Position numbers and translations under genes: made by a program. This document shows, piece after piece, positions 41,001 through 53,012 of a DNA stretch of 64,000 bases. Position 1 is the stretch's first letter; each line of letters starts with the position of its first letter. The DNA comes from Gonocerus acuteangulatus (Eukaryota; Arthropoda; Insecta; Hemiptera; Coreidae), in NCBI GenBank assembly GCA_946811695.1, contig OX328126.1, positions 2,258,771 to 2,322,770 on the forward strand. Direction: 5' to 3'. The notes beneath the pieces are model-generated. The model was not told the DNA's origin. It did no database searches and saw only the letters and a list, made by a program, of their open reading frames with translations.

Positions 41001-44000
41001 AGTTGGGATTACTGGGAAGTACTAGTGGGCCTAGAAGAACTACTTCCCTAACCTAGTGAACCTAATACTTAAGTACTAGTTGGGATTACTGGGAAGTACT
41101 AGTGGGCCTAGGAAGAACTACTTCCCTAACCTGGTGAAGCTAATACCTAAGTACTAGTTGGGATTACTGGGAAGTACTAGTGGGCCTAGAAGAACTACTT
41201 CCCTAACCTAGTGAACCTAATACCTAAGTACTAGTTGAGATTACTGGGAAGTACTAGTGGGCCTAGAAGAACTACTTCCCTAACCTAGTGAACCTAATAC
41301 CTAGGTACTAGTTGGGATTACTGGGAAGTACTAGTGGGCCTAGAATAACTACTTCCCTAACCTAGTGAACCTAATACTTAAGTACTAGTTGGGATTACTG
41401 GGAAGTACTAGTGGGGCCTAGAAGAACTACTTCCCTAACCTAGTGAAGCTAATACCTAAGTACTAGTTGGGATTACTGGGAAGTACTAGTGGGCCTAGAA
41501 GAACTACTTCCCTAACCTAGTGAACCTAATACTTAAGTACTAGTTGGGATTACTGGGAAGTACTAGTGGGCCTAGAAGAACTACTTCCCTAACCTGGTGA
41601 ACCTAATACTTAAGTACTAGTTGGGATTACTGGGAAGTACTAGTGGGCCTAGAAGAACTACTTCCCTAACCTAGTGAACCTAATACTTAAGTACTAGTTG
41701 GGATTACTGGGAAGTACTAGTGGGGCCTAGAAGAACTACTTCCCTAACCTAGTGAACCTAATACCTAGGTACTAGTTGAGATTACTGGGAAGTACTAGTG
41801 GGGCCTAGAAGAACTACTTCCCTAACCTAGTGAACCTAATACCTAAGTACTAGTTGGGATTACTAGGAAGTACTAGTGGGGCCTAGAAGAACTACTTCCC
41901 TAACCTAATGAACCTAATACCTAAGTACTAGTTGGGATTACTGGGAAGTACTAGTGGGCCTAGAAGAACTACTTCCCTAACCTGGTGAACCTAATACCTA
42001 AGTAATAGTTGGGATTACTAGGAAGTACTAGTGGGGCCTAGAAGAACTACTTCCCTAACCTAATGAACCTAATACCTAAGTACTAGTTGGGATTACTGGG
42101 AAGTACTAGTGGGCCTAGAAGAACTACTTCCCTAACCTGGTGAACCTAATACCTAACTACTAGTTGAGATTACTGGGAAGTACTAGTGGGGCCTAGAAGA
42201 ACTACTTCCCTAACCTAGTGAACCTAATACTTAAGTACTAGTTGGGATTACTGGGAAGTACTAGTGGGCCTAGAAGAACTACTTCCCTAACCTGGTGAAG
42301 CTAATACCTAAGTACTAGTTGGGATTACTGGGAAGTACTAGTGGGCCTAGAAGAACTACTTCCCTAACCTGGTGAACCTAATACTTAAGTACTAGTTGGG
42401 ATTACTGGGAAGTACTAGTGGGCCTAGAAGAACTACTTCCCTAACCTGGTGAACCTAATACTTAAGTACTAGTTGGGATTACTGGGAAGTACTAGTGGGC
42501 CTAGAAGAACTACTTCCCTAACCTAGTGAACCTAATACTTAAGTACTAGTTGGGATTACTGGGAAGTACTAGTGGGCCTAGAAGAACTACTTCCCTAACG
42601 TGGTGAACCTAATACTTAAGTACTAGTTGGGATTACTGGGAAGTACTAGTGGGCCTAGAAGAACTACTTCCCTAACCTGGTGAAGCTAATACCTAAGTAC
42701 TAGTTGGGATTACTGGGAAGTACTAGTGGGGCCTAGAAGAACTACTTCCCTAACCTAGTGAACCTAATACCTAAGTACTAGTTGGGATTACTAGGAAGTA
42801 CTAGTGGGCCTAGGAAGAACTACTTCCCTAACCTAGTGAACCTAATACCTAGGTACTAGTTGGGATTACTGGGAAGTACTAGTGGGGCCTAGAAGAACTA
42901 CTTCCCTAACCTAGTGAACCTAATACCTAAGTACTAGTTGGGATTACTAGGAAGTACTAGTGGGCCTAGAAGAACTACTTCCCTAACCTGGTGAAGCTAA
43001 TACCTAAGTACTAGTTGAGATTACTGGGAAGTACTAGTGGGCCTAGAAGAACTACTTCCCTAACCTAGTGAACCTAATACTTAATTACTAGTTGGGATTA
43101 CTGGGAAGTACTAGTGGGCCTAGAAGAACTACTTCCCTAACCTAGTGAACCTAATACTTAAGTACTAGTTGGGATTACTGGGAAGTACTAGTGGGGCCTA
43201 GAATAACTACTTCCCTAACCTAGTGAACCTAATACCTAAGTACTAGTTGGGATTACTGGGAAGTACTAGTGGGCCTAGAAGAACTACTTCCCTAACCTAG
43301 TGAACCTAATACCTAGGTACTAGTTGGGATTACTGGGAAGTACTAGTGGGCCTAGAAGAACTACTTCCCTAACCTAGTGAACCTAATACTTAAGTACTAG
43401 TTGGGATTACTGGGAAGTACTAGTGGGGCCTAGAAGAACTACTTCCCTAACCTAGTGAACCTAATACCTAAGTACTAGTTGAGATTACTGGGAAGTACTA
43501 GTGGGCCTAGAAGAACTACTTCCCTAACCTAGTGAACCTAATACCTAAGTACTAGTTGAGATTACTGGGAAGTACTAGTGGGCCTAGAAGAACTACTTCC
43601 CTAACCTAGTGAACCTAATACCTAAGTACTAGTTGAGATTACTGGGAAGTACTAGTGGGCCTAGGAAGAACTACTTCCCTAACCTAGTGAACCTAATACC
43701 TAGGTACTAGTTGAGATTACTGGGAAGTACTAGTGGGGCCTAGAAGAACTACTTCCCTAACCTAGTGAAGCTAATACCTAAGTACTAGTTGGGATTACTG
43801 GGAAGTACTAGTGGGCCTAGAAGAACTACTTCCCTAACCTAGTGAACCTAATACCTAGGTACTAGTTGAGATTACTGGGAAGTACTAGTGGGGCCTAGAA
43901 GAACTACTTCCCTAACCTAGTGAACCTAATACCTAGGTACTAGTTGAGATTACTGGGAAGTACTAGTGGGGCCTAGAAGAACTACTTCCCTAACCTAGTG

Positions 44001-45300
44001 AACCTAATACCTAAGTACTAGTTGGGATTACTAGGAAGTACTAGTGGGGCCTAGAAGAACTACTTCCCTAACCTAATGAACCTAATACCTAAGTACTAGT
44101 TGGGATTACTGGGAAGTACTAGTGGGCCTAGAAGAACTACTTCCCTAACCTGGTGAACCTAATACCTAAGTAATAGTTGGGATTACTAGGAAGTACTAGT
44201 GGGGCCTAGAAGAACTACTTCCCTAACCTAATGAACCTAATACCTAAGTACTAGTTGGGATTACTGGGAAGTACTAGTGGGCCTAGAAGAACTACTTCCC
44301 TAACCTGGTGAACCTAATACCTAACTACTAGTTGAGATTACTGGGAAGTACTAGTGGGGCCTAGAAGAACTACTTCCCTAACCTAGTGAACCTAATACTT
44401 AAGTACTAGTTGGGATTACTGGGAAGTACTAGTGGGCCTAGAAGAACTACTTCCCTAACCTGGTGAACCTAATACTTAAGTACTAGTTGGGATTACTGGG
44501 AAGTACTAGTGGGCCTAGAAGAACTACTTCCCTAACCTGGTGAACCTAATACTTAAGTACTAGTTGGGATTACTGGGAAGTACTAGTGGGCCTAGAAGAA
44601 CTACTTCCCTAACCTGGTGAACCTAATACTTAAGTACTAGTTGGGATTACTGGGAAGTACTAGTGGGCCTAGAAGAACTACTTACCTAACCTAGTGAACC
44701 TAATACTTAAGTACTAGTTGGGATTACTGGGAAGTACTAGTGGGCCTAGGAAGAACTACTTCCCTAACCTGGTGAAGCTAATACCTAAGTACTAGTTGGG
44801 ATTACTGGGAAGTACTAGTGGGCCTAGAAGAACTACTTCCCTAACCTAGTGAACCTAATACTTAAGTACTAGTTGGGATTACTGGGAAGTACTAGTGGGC
44901 CTAGAAGAACTACTTCCCTAACCTGGTGAACCTAATACTTAAGTACTAGTTGGGATTACTGGGAAGTACTAGTGGGCCTAGAAGAACTACTTCCCTAACC
45001 TAGTGAACCTAATACTTAAGTACTAGTTGGGATTACTGGGAAGTACTAGTGGGCCTAGGAAGAACTACTTCCCTAACCTGGTGAAGCTAATACCTAAGTA
45101 CTAGTTGGGATTACTGGGAAGTACTAGTGGGCCTAGAAGAACTACTTCCCTAACCTAGTGAACCTAATACCTAAGTACTAGTTGAGATTACTGGGAAGTA
45201 CTAGTGGGCCTAGAAGAACTACTTCCCTAACCTAGTGAACCTAATACCTAGGTACTAGTTGGGATTACTGGGAAGTACTAGTGGGCCTAGAATAACTACT
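38040..45300. repeat. 3,947-bp higher-order duplication (51 monomers) in the satellite
   Basis: Private variants recur at a constant 3,946-3,949 bp: AAGTAATAG (38055/42003 and 40224/44170), TAACGTGG (38651/42598), CTTAATTAC (39133/43080), CTACTTACC (40731/44678) and GAATAAC (39253/43202 and 41344/45292). The GAATAAC at 37163 has no partner at 41110, which places the left edge between 37163 and 38055. Each copy again contains a 28-monomer (2,168-bp) internal repeat. Confidence 0.85.
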
Positions 45301-47534
45301 TCCCTAACCTAGTGAACCTAATACTTAAGTACTAGTTGGGATTACTGGGAAGTACTAGTGGGGCCTAGAAGAACTACTTCCCTAACCTAGTGAAGCTAAT
45401 ACCTAAGTACTAGTTGGGATTACTGGGAAGTACTAGTGGGCCTAGAAGAACTACTTCCCTAACCTAGTGAACCTAATACTTAAGTACTAGTTGGGATTAC
45501 TGGGAAGTACTAGTGGGCCTAGAAGAACTACTTCCCTAACCTGGTGAAGCTAATACCTAAGTACTAGTTGGGATTACTGGGAAGTACTAGTGGGCCTAGA
45601 AGAACTACTTCCCTAACCTAGTGAACCTAATACTTAAGTACTAGTTGGGATTACTAGGAAGTACTAGTGGGCCTAGAAGTACTACTTCCCTAACCTAGTG
45701 AACCTAATACCTAGGTACTAGTTGGGATTACTGGGAAGTACTAGTGGGGCCTAGAATAACTACTTCCCTAACCTAGTGAACCTAATACCGAAGTACTAGT
45801 TGGGATTACTGGGAAGTACTAGTGGGCCTAGAAGAACTACTTCCCTAACCTAGTGAACCTAATACTTAAGTACTAGTTGGGATTACTGGGAAGTACTAGT
45901 GGGCCTAGAAGAACTACTTCCCTAACCTAGTGAACCTAATACCTAAGTACTAGTTGAGATTACTGGGAAGTACTAGTGGGCCTAGAAGAACTACTTCCCT
46001 AACCTAGTGAACCTAATACCTAGGTACTAGTTGGGATTACTGGGAAGTACTAGTGGGCCTAGAATAACTACTTCCCTAACCTAGTGAACCTAATACTTAA
46101 GTACTAGTTGGGATTACTGGGAAGTACTAGTGGGGCCTAGAAGAACTACTTCCCTAACCTAGTGAAGCTAATACCTAAGTACTAGTTGGGATTACTGGGA
46201 AGTACTAGTGGGCCTAGAAGAACTACTTCCCTAACCTAGTGAACCTAATACTTAAGTACTAGTTGGGATTACTGGGAAGTACTAGTGGGCCTAGAAGAAC
46301 TACTTCCCTAACCTGGTGAAGCTAATACCTAAGTACTAGTTGGGATTACTGGGAAGTACTAGTGGGCCTAGAAGAACTACTTCCCTAACCTAGTGAACCT
46401 AATACTTAAGTACTAGTTGGGATTACTAGGAAGTACTAGTGGGCCTAGAAGAACTACTTCCCTAACCTAGTGAACCTAATACCTAGGTACTAGTTGGGAT
46501 TACTGGGAAGTACTAGTGGGGCCTAGAATAACTACTTCCCTAACCTAGTGAACCTAATACTTAAGTACTAGTTGGGATTACTGGGAAGTACTAGTGGGCC
46601 TAGAAGAACTACTTCCCTAACCTGGTGAACCTAATACTTAAGTACTAGTTGGGATTACTAGGAAGTACTAGTGGGCCTAGAAGAACTACTTCCCTAACCT
46701 GGTGAACCTAATACCGAAGTACTAGTTGAGATTACTGGGAAGTACTAGTGGGCCTAGAAGAACTACTTCCCTAACCTAGTGAACCTAATACTTAAGTACT
46801 AGTTGGGATTACTGGGAAGTACTAGTGGGCCTAGAAGAACTACTTCCCTAACCTGGTGAACCTAATACTTAAGTACTAGTTGGGATTACTAGGAAGTACT
46901 AGTGGGCCTAGAAGAACTACTTCCCTAACCTGGTGAACCTAATACTTAAGTACTAGTTGGGATTACTGGGAAGTACTAGTGGGGCCTAGAAGAACTACTT
47001 CCCTAACCTAGTGAACCTAATACTTAAGTACTAGTTGGGATTACTGGGAAGTACTAGTGGGCCTAGAAGAACTACTTCCCTAACCTGGTGAACCTAATAC
47101 CGAAGTACTAGTTGAGATTACTGGGAAGTACTAGTGGGCCTAGAAGAACTACTTCCCTAACCTAGTGAACCTAATACTTAAGTACTAGTTGGGATTACTG
47201 GGAAGTACTAGTGGGCCTAGAAGAACTACTTCCCTAACCTGGTGAACCTAATACTTAAGTACTAGTTGGGATTACTAGGAAGTACTAGTGGGCCTAGAAG
47301 AACTACTTCCCTAACCTGGTGAACCTAATACTTAAGTACTAGTTGGGATTACTGGGAAGTACTAGTGGGGCCTAGAAGAACTACTTCCCTAACCTAGTGA
47401 ACCTAATACTTAAGTACTAGTTGGGATTACTGGGAAGTACTAGTGGGGCCTAGGAAGAACTACTTCCCTAACCTAGTGAACCTAATACTTAAGTACTAGT
47501 TGGGATTACTAGGAAGTACTAGTGGGCCTAGAAT

Positions 47535-47830
47535 AAAGGGTTGTTAAAGAATTTAAGAAATGTTTTAAAACATCTGTTATAAGTGCAACCTGAAAGCCAA
47601 ATTATTTTGCTAGTAGGTTACTGCAATAATAATGTGCCGAACACACTATGTATCAATATATCAATCTAATGATCGAAGCAACTTCTTCATCACCACATTC
47701 CGTACTACATGCGTGTCTAAACGGTATAATACCAAGAGTCTTGTAAACCCGTAATTATGAACGATAATTCACCTTTATCTCAATCTAAAAGTACTGTTAT
47801 TATCTTATCATCCAAATAGCAGATCTACAG
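47535..47830. other. Unique spacer, nothing recognised
   Basis: About 300 bp of AT-rich single-copy-looking sequence between the satellite and the 13-bp minisatellite. Confidence 0.5.
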
Positions 47831-48311
47831 ACTGTGATAAGAGCCTGTGATAAGAGTGAGTGATAAGAGCCGATGATAAGACTGAGTGATAAGAGCTGAT
47901 GATAAGAGCCGGTGATAAGAGTGAGTGATAAGAGCGAGTGATAGGAGCGACTGATAGGAACGAATGATAGGAGCGAGTGATAAGAGCCGGTGATAAGTGC
48001 CGGTGATAAGATTGAGTGATAAGAGCGAGTGATAGGAACGAGTGATAAGAGCGAGTAATAAGAGCGAGTGATAAGAGCCGGTGATAAGTGCCGGAGATAA
48101 GAGTGAGTGATAAGAGCGAGTGATAGGAGCGAGTGATAAGAGCGAGTGATAGGAACGAATGATAAGAGCGAGTGATAAGAGCCGGTGATAAGTGCCGGAG
48201 ATAAGAGTGAGTGATTAGAGCGAGTGATAGGAGCGAGTGATAAGAGCGAGTGATAGGAACGAATGATAAGAGCGAGTGATAAGAGCGAGTGATAAGAGCG
48301 AGTTATAAGAG
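47831..48311. repeat. 13-bp minisatellite, about 36 copies
   Basis: Degenerate units of the type GTGATAAGAGCGA, with variants GTGATAGGAGCGA, GTGATAAGTGCCG and ATGATAGGAACGA. GATA is present in almost every unit. Blocks of several units are themselves repeated. Confidence 0.95.
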
Positions 48312-48610
48312 AGGGTTCGCCTGAGAAGAAGCACTAGTAGAGAGTTAGCTGAAGTCATCAGGCACTCGAAGTGATACTGCTTGTCCTCACGGAGCTCAGA
48401 ACCACTAAGTGCTTTTCACTACTTCCTCCTTAATTCTACACTTCTTGGTGCTTTAGTTAGGGGTTAAGAGATGGTATTTCTGTATAAACTTAACTCCTTT
48501 TCTCGGAGATTGGATAGCTTCAACTTGCCAAATATCATTCTTGCAGCTTTTTATTTTCTTTTTTAGTCTAAATAATTTTCTTTTGGACAAAAATGAAGTC
48601 TTGAGTAGAA
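48312..48610. other. Spacer left of the DNA transposon, nothing recognised
   Basis: Mixed sequence without a convincing gene. The first copy of the transposon's target duplication follows it at 48611-48619. Confidence 0.45.
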
Positions 48611-48619
48611 CAGAGATTC
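48611..48619. repeat. 9-bp target-site duplication, left copy
   Basis: CAGAGATTC immediately before the terminal inverted repeat. The identical 9 bases follow the right terminus at 55863-55871. Nine bases is the usual duplication length of Mutator-superfamily transposons. Confidence 0.9.
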
Positions 48620-49146
48620 GTGTGTGTGAAGCTGGCGTCTCATTTCGTGGAAACTCAAAATTTTTTGAGAGTTCTGGCTTTATTTTGAATAGTTCTAGAG
48701 TTCTTGATAAGTTAAATTAATAGTTCCGGCCTTTAAAGCAAAAAAAATGGCATAACAAATGATTTGCCAAGTTCACACAGCAAATCATTTTGTTTTTCGA
48801 CAATTTCCGTATCAACAATCGTCAGGATTCAAAAAATCATAGATTTGTAAGAGTTCTGAGGATAGTTCTACATTTTAGAAGAAAAAAAAAACGATTAAAA
48901 AAGAAAAACATTTACAGAAATTATCCCGATATAAACACGGTTTGAGATCTAAAGCCAATCAATAACTAGTTGTTTTGATTATTCTAAACGAGTTCTAATA
49001 TAGTTAAAGTCATGTACAATGATTTTCCGACCAGCTCTGATACAAGGATTAATCGGAAGTATTTAAAAAAAAATATTATACTTGTAAAATACGTTCATAT
49101 TTGTAAAATTAAAAAATTCAACGCCGCTCGAAATTTGACAGTTCTG
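48620..49146 (+). repeat. Left terminal inverted repeat of the MULE
   Basis: About 527 bp matching the reverse complement of 55337-55862 with only scattered mismatches, for example around 48807-48820 (TTTCCGTATC versus TTTCCTTATT) and 49031-49036. It contains several GAGTTCT/AGTTCTG words that recur in the subterminal units, suggestive of repeated transposase-binding sites (inference). Confidence 0.93.
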
Positions 49147-51375
49147 ATTATTCCAAAAGAGTTCTGATATAGTTAAAGACATGACTTATGATTTTCCCAA
49201 GAGTTCTGGTACAAGAAATGATGAGAAGTATTTTTGAACAATTATTATACTGGAAAACTGCATGTGGTAAATTTAAAATTGCAACCACGGCCTATAAGAA
49301 GGAGTTCTGATTATTCCAAAAGAGTTCTGAAATAGTTAAAGACATGACTTATGATTTTCCAAAGAGTTCTGGTACAAGAAATGATGAGAAGTATTTTTGA
49401 ACAATTATTATACTGGAAAACTGCATGTGGTAAATTTAAAATTGCAACCACGGCCTATAAAAAGGAGTTCTGATTATTCCAAAAGAGTTCTGATATAGTT
49501 AAAGACATGACTTATGATTTTCCCAAGAGTTCTGGTACAAGAAATGATGAGAAGTATTTTTGAACAATTATTATACTGGAAAACTGCATGTGGTAAATTT
49601 AAAATTGCAACCACGGCCTATAAGAAGGAGTTCTGATTATTCCAAAAGAGTTCTGAAATAGTTAAAGACATGACTTATGATTTTCCAAAGAGTTCTGGTA
49701 CAAGAAATGATGAGAAGTATTTTTGAACAATTATTATACTGGAAAACTGCATGTGGTAAATTTAAAATTGCAACCACGGCCTATAAGAAGGAGTTCTGAT
49801 TATTCCAAAAGAGATCTGAAATAGTTACAGCCATGACTTATGATTTTCCCAAGAGTTCTGGTACAAGAAATGATGAGAAGTATTTTTCAACAATTATTAT
49901 ACTTGAAAACTGCATGTGGTAAATTTGAAATTGCAACCACGGCCTATAAAAAGGAGTTCTGATTATTCCAAACGAGTTCTGATTTAGTTAAAGACATGAC
50001 TTATGATTTTCTAAAGAGTTCTGGTACAAGAAATGATGAGAAGTATTTTTGAACAATTATTATACTGGAAAACTGCATGTGGTAAATTTAAAATTGCAAC
50101 CACGGCCTATAAGAAGGAGTTCTGATTATTCCAAAAGAGTTCTGATATAGTTACAGACATGACTTATGATTTTCCCAAGAGTTCTGGTACAAGAAATGAT
50201 GAGAAGTATTTTTCAACAATTATTATACTTGAAAACTGCATGTGATAAATTTGAAATTGCAACCACGGCCTATAAAAAGGAGTTCTGATTATTCCAAAAG
50301 AGTTCTGATATAGTTAAAGACATGACTTATGATTTTCCAAAGAGTTCTGGTACAAGAATTGATGAGAAGTATTTTTGAACAATTATTATACTGGAAAACT
50401 GCATGTGGTAAATTTAAAATTGAAACCACGGCCTATAAGAAGGAGTTCTGATTATTCCAAAAGAGTTCTGATATAGTTACAGACATGACTTATGATTTTC
50501 CCAAGAGTTCTGGTACAAGAAATGATGAGAAGTATTTTTCAACAATTATTATACTTGAAAACTGCATGTGATAAATTTGAAATTGCAACCACGGCCTATA
50601 AAAAGGAGTTCTGATTATTCCAAAAGAGTTCTGATATAGTTAAAGACATGACTTATGATTTTCCAAAGAGTTCTGGTACAAGAAATGATGAGAAGTATTT
50701 TTGAACAATTATTATACTGGAAAACTGCATGTGGTAAATTTAAAATTGCAACCACGGCCTATAAGAAGGAGTTCTGATTATTCGAAAAGAGTTCTGAAAT
50801 AGTTACAGACATGACTTATGATTTTCCCAAGAGTTCTGGTACAAGAAATGATGAGAAGTATTTTTCAACAATTATTATACTTGAAAACTGCATGTGATAA
50901 ATTTGAAATTGCAACCACGGCCTATAAAAAGGAGTTCTGATTATTCCAAAAGAGTTCTGATATAGTTAAAGACATGACTTATGATTTTCCAAAGAGTTCT
51001 GGTACAAGAAATGATGAGAAGTATTTTTGAACAATTATTATACTGGAAAACTGCATGTGGTAAATTTAAAATTGCAACCACGGCCTATAAGAAGGAGTTC
51101 TGATTATTCCAAAAGAGTTCTGAAATAGTTACAGACATGACTTATGATTTTCCCAAGAGTTCTGGTACAAGAAGTGATGAGAAGTATTTTTCAACAATTA
51201 TTATACTTGAAAACTGCATGTGATAAATTTGAAATTGCAACCACGGCCTATAAATAGGAGTTCTGATTATTCCAAAAGAGTTCTGATATAGTTAAAGACA
51301 TGGAAAATGATTTCCTGAAGAGTTCTGATCGGAAAAAGAATTAGAAGTATTTTTAAACAATTATTTTACTTCCAA
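49141..51375 (+). repeat. Left subterminal array, 163-bp unit, about 13 copies
   Basis: GGAGTTCTGATTATTCC recurs at 49301, 49464 and 49627 and onward at 163-bp steps. Each unit has GAGTTCTGATTATTCCAAAA, AGAGTTCTGATATAGTTA, AAGAGTTCTGGTACAAG and GCAACCACGGCCTATAA. Two unit subtypes (TATTTTTGAACAATT with CTGGAAAAC, and TATTTTTCAACAATT with CTTGAAAAC) alternate over the right half, giving a 326-bp dimer period. The last unit diverges from about 51300. Confidence 0.95.
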
Positions 51376-51809
51376 AATGTATATTTCTGTGCATATACCT
51401 AATGGTAGAATATCTTTAAATAAGTATGTCTAAATATCTTTTAGACTCTAAATAACTTTTAAATAATGTAATTTTTTTTAACTTATAAAATAAATGTTTT
51501 TCTAAAATGTACAACTTCCCTTATATAGTGTTAATAATGAACAACTTAGGTTGATGAAGATTTAATAAATATATTTTTTCTCATTCTTAGCGTTACCCGG
51601 AACTAACGGCGTGGACGTGACGAGAATATAGTCCTTTTTTTTTTTTTTTTTTTTTTTTCTTTTTTTTTAAATAACTTTAAGGAAGTTTGTTAATAATTAA
51701 AATAATTACGGAATATAAAGTACCGTATGGTCAAGAATCAGACACCTCTACAGTATCTGCCCCTCTGGGCCCTTGTGGCCTGTTACGGGACTGATTTTTT
51801 TTTTTTTTT

Positions 51810-51868
<59 letters not shown>

Positions 51869-52086
51869 ATATATATATACATTGTAGTATAATAATAGAA
51901 ATTATATTATAGTATGGTGAGTTGAAATTTAAATAATCATTTGTAATGAGAATAACTTAAAATAATTAATGAAATTTAAACTATTATATAATACAATAAT
52001 AACATATTGTAATTATTTATACATATATATATATGTGTGTATATATATATGTACATATATATAGTATTGTATATAGTGTGGTAAGT
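51376..52086. other. Non-coding AT-rich segment inside the MULE with poly-T and (TA)n
   Basis: Contains a T-rich run at about 51634-51668, another T run at 51788-51810 leading into (TA)n to about 51880, and further TA/TG-rich sequence at 52021-52070. A GC-richer island at 51590-51630 (GTTACCCGGAACTAACGGCG) next to the first T run may be part of a nested small insertion. The 61-codon frame at 51727-51912 is mostly microsatellite and not a gene. Confidence 0.7.
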
Positions 52087-52092
52087 TTTATT
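52087..52092 (-). terminator. AATAAA polyadenylation signal
   Basis: AATAAA on the minus strand lies a few bases beyond the peptidase stop codon (52095-52097), and another overlaps the stop region. The position suits a very compact 3' end for the transposon transcript. Confidence 0.5.
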
Positions 52093-52094
52093 AC

Positions 52095-53012
52095 TTATTT
52101 TATTTGAGAATATATTAAAACGTGTGGTGTGATTTGAAATTTTAAAGGTGATATTTCTCTTCTTTTTGGCTTTAAATCGTCATACTCGTACCAGGCTATG
52201 TTTGTAAATAATAATGACGTGTAATGGCGTATACTATAAATATAATTTATTACGCCTCGAAGTATATATTTATTATTATTAAGGGTAATATGTTTTGCAA
52301 CACTATTTAAATTGTAGGTTTTCTTTGTAAATCCGGAATTATTAATGTAATTATTATCCGTCAGAATACTTGTATCTATTATTATTTGTGGCCCGTATGT
52401 TTCTGTTATATCACATGTGTTTTTACATTTGACACATATGTGCTTGGAAATTGTTTCGTCTATAGCGTTTTGTACATATTCCAATCCTTTATCCAAAATT
52501 ACGTTGACATTTATACTTAATAATATAAATTTAATATTTTTTGAATAGTCACACATTTTGCAGGTTTGGACTCTTTTTAGACTAGGCAAAGAAAGAAATG
52601 TATGTTCTGCTAAGTGAGCAGCGTTACACATTGCATCTAATGTGGTGAATGTCCTAGTATACCTCGTGGACTCGAATAGTGATGTACTATTTAGAAAAGA
52701 AGCTCTTTCCATATAATCGTTCCGTGTTATTTTACCGCGAGATATTATTCTTTCTGCCAATCGTAAAAAATGATCATCGGTACTTTGTGCGATACTTTTA
52801 TATTCGGTGCTCATTCCTATCATATGCGCTGTTATGTGTAAAAGAGAATCGAAAGCGCACGTATTGTGAACCATAATAGTTTTTCCTTGTAATTTAACCC
52901 GTTCACATAAATTGCCGTTTTTGATTATAGGGATGAAAACTGAAACATTCGATTTGACACTATCCCATTCGGGACATTTGTCTAAATAAGTTTTTTTTTT
53001 TAGGAGTGCCAC
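52095..53012 (-). CDS. USP-like (C19-type) cysteine peptidase domain, downstream frame of the MULE gene
   Basis: The 305-codon frame shows the order of motifs of ubiquitin-specific proteases. Counting from the first codon, there is a Cys box VHNTCAFDSLLHI (Cys52), two zinc-type pairs CKMC (151/154) and CVKC (193/196), then YNLNSVAKH, a His box RHYTS (His263) and WYEYDDL (Asp278/279). USPs cleave ubiquitin or ubiquitin-like modifiers using Cys, His and Asp/Asn. The frame opens at GTG rather than ATG and there is an in-frame stop a few codons upstream, so it is not an independent gene; it overlaps the transposase frame by 53 bp across an A11 run and is most simply the C-terminal half of one protein. 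It ends next to AATAAA. The protease assignment rests on motifs I can see, not on a profile search; the substrate is unknown. Confidence 0.75.
   Translation of the reverse strand: MALLKKKTYLDKCPEWDSVKSNVSVFIPIIKNGNLCERVKLQGKTIMVHNTCAFDSLLHITAHMIGMSTEYKSIAQSTDDHFLRLAERIISRGKITRNDYMERASFLNSTSLFESTRYTRTFTTLDAMCNAAHLAEHTFLSLPSLKRVQTCKMCDYSKNIKFILLSINVNVILDKGLEYVQNAIDETISKHICVKCKNTCDITETYGPQIIIDTSILTDNNYINNSGFTKKTYNLNSVAKHITLNNNKYILRGVINYIYSIRHYTSLLFTNIAWYEYDDLKPKRREISPLKFQITPHVLIYSQIK

Larger units (their letters stand above)
15093..47534. repeat. 32-kb satellite array of a 77/78-bp monomer, about 419 copies
   Basis: Consecutive monomers begin GAAGAACTACTTCCCTAACC (for example 15251 and 15328, 77 bp apart); a GGGG variant makes 78 bp. 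The array is head to tail without interruption. Each monomer holds an internal direct repeat, AAGTACTAGTTGGG and AAGTACTAGTGGG, a SpeI-like palindrome ACTAGT twice, and TACTTCCC opposite GGGAAGTA that can pair into a short hairpin. Diagnostic variants include CTTAAG/CCTAAG/CCTAGG/CCGAAG, GTTGGG/GTTGAG, CTAGTGAAC/CTGGTGAAG, GGGAAG/AGGAAG and GAAGAAC/GAATAAC. Stops in all frames make it non-coding. Size and homogeneity suggest heterochromatic satellite, but chromosomal position cannot be told. Confidence 0.99.

Noticed and set aside
1060..47534. CRISPR-like arrays
   Set aside because: Repeats are directly contiguous with no unique spacers, and the surrounding DNA is eukaryotic.
51727..51912. 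A 61-codon frame inside the MULE
   Set aside because: Two thirds of it is poly-T and (TA)n translation.
52960..53012. Classical -1 programmed ribosomal frameshift at the A11 run
   Set aside because: A -1 shift from the transposase frame does not enter the peptidase frame; +1 or -2 would be needed, so a one-base indel is simpler.
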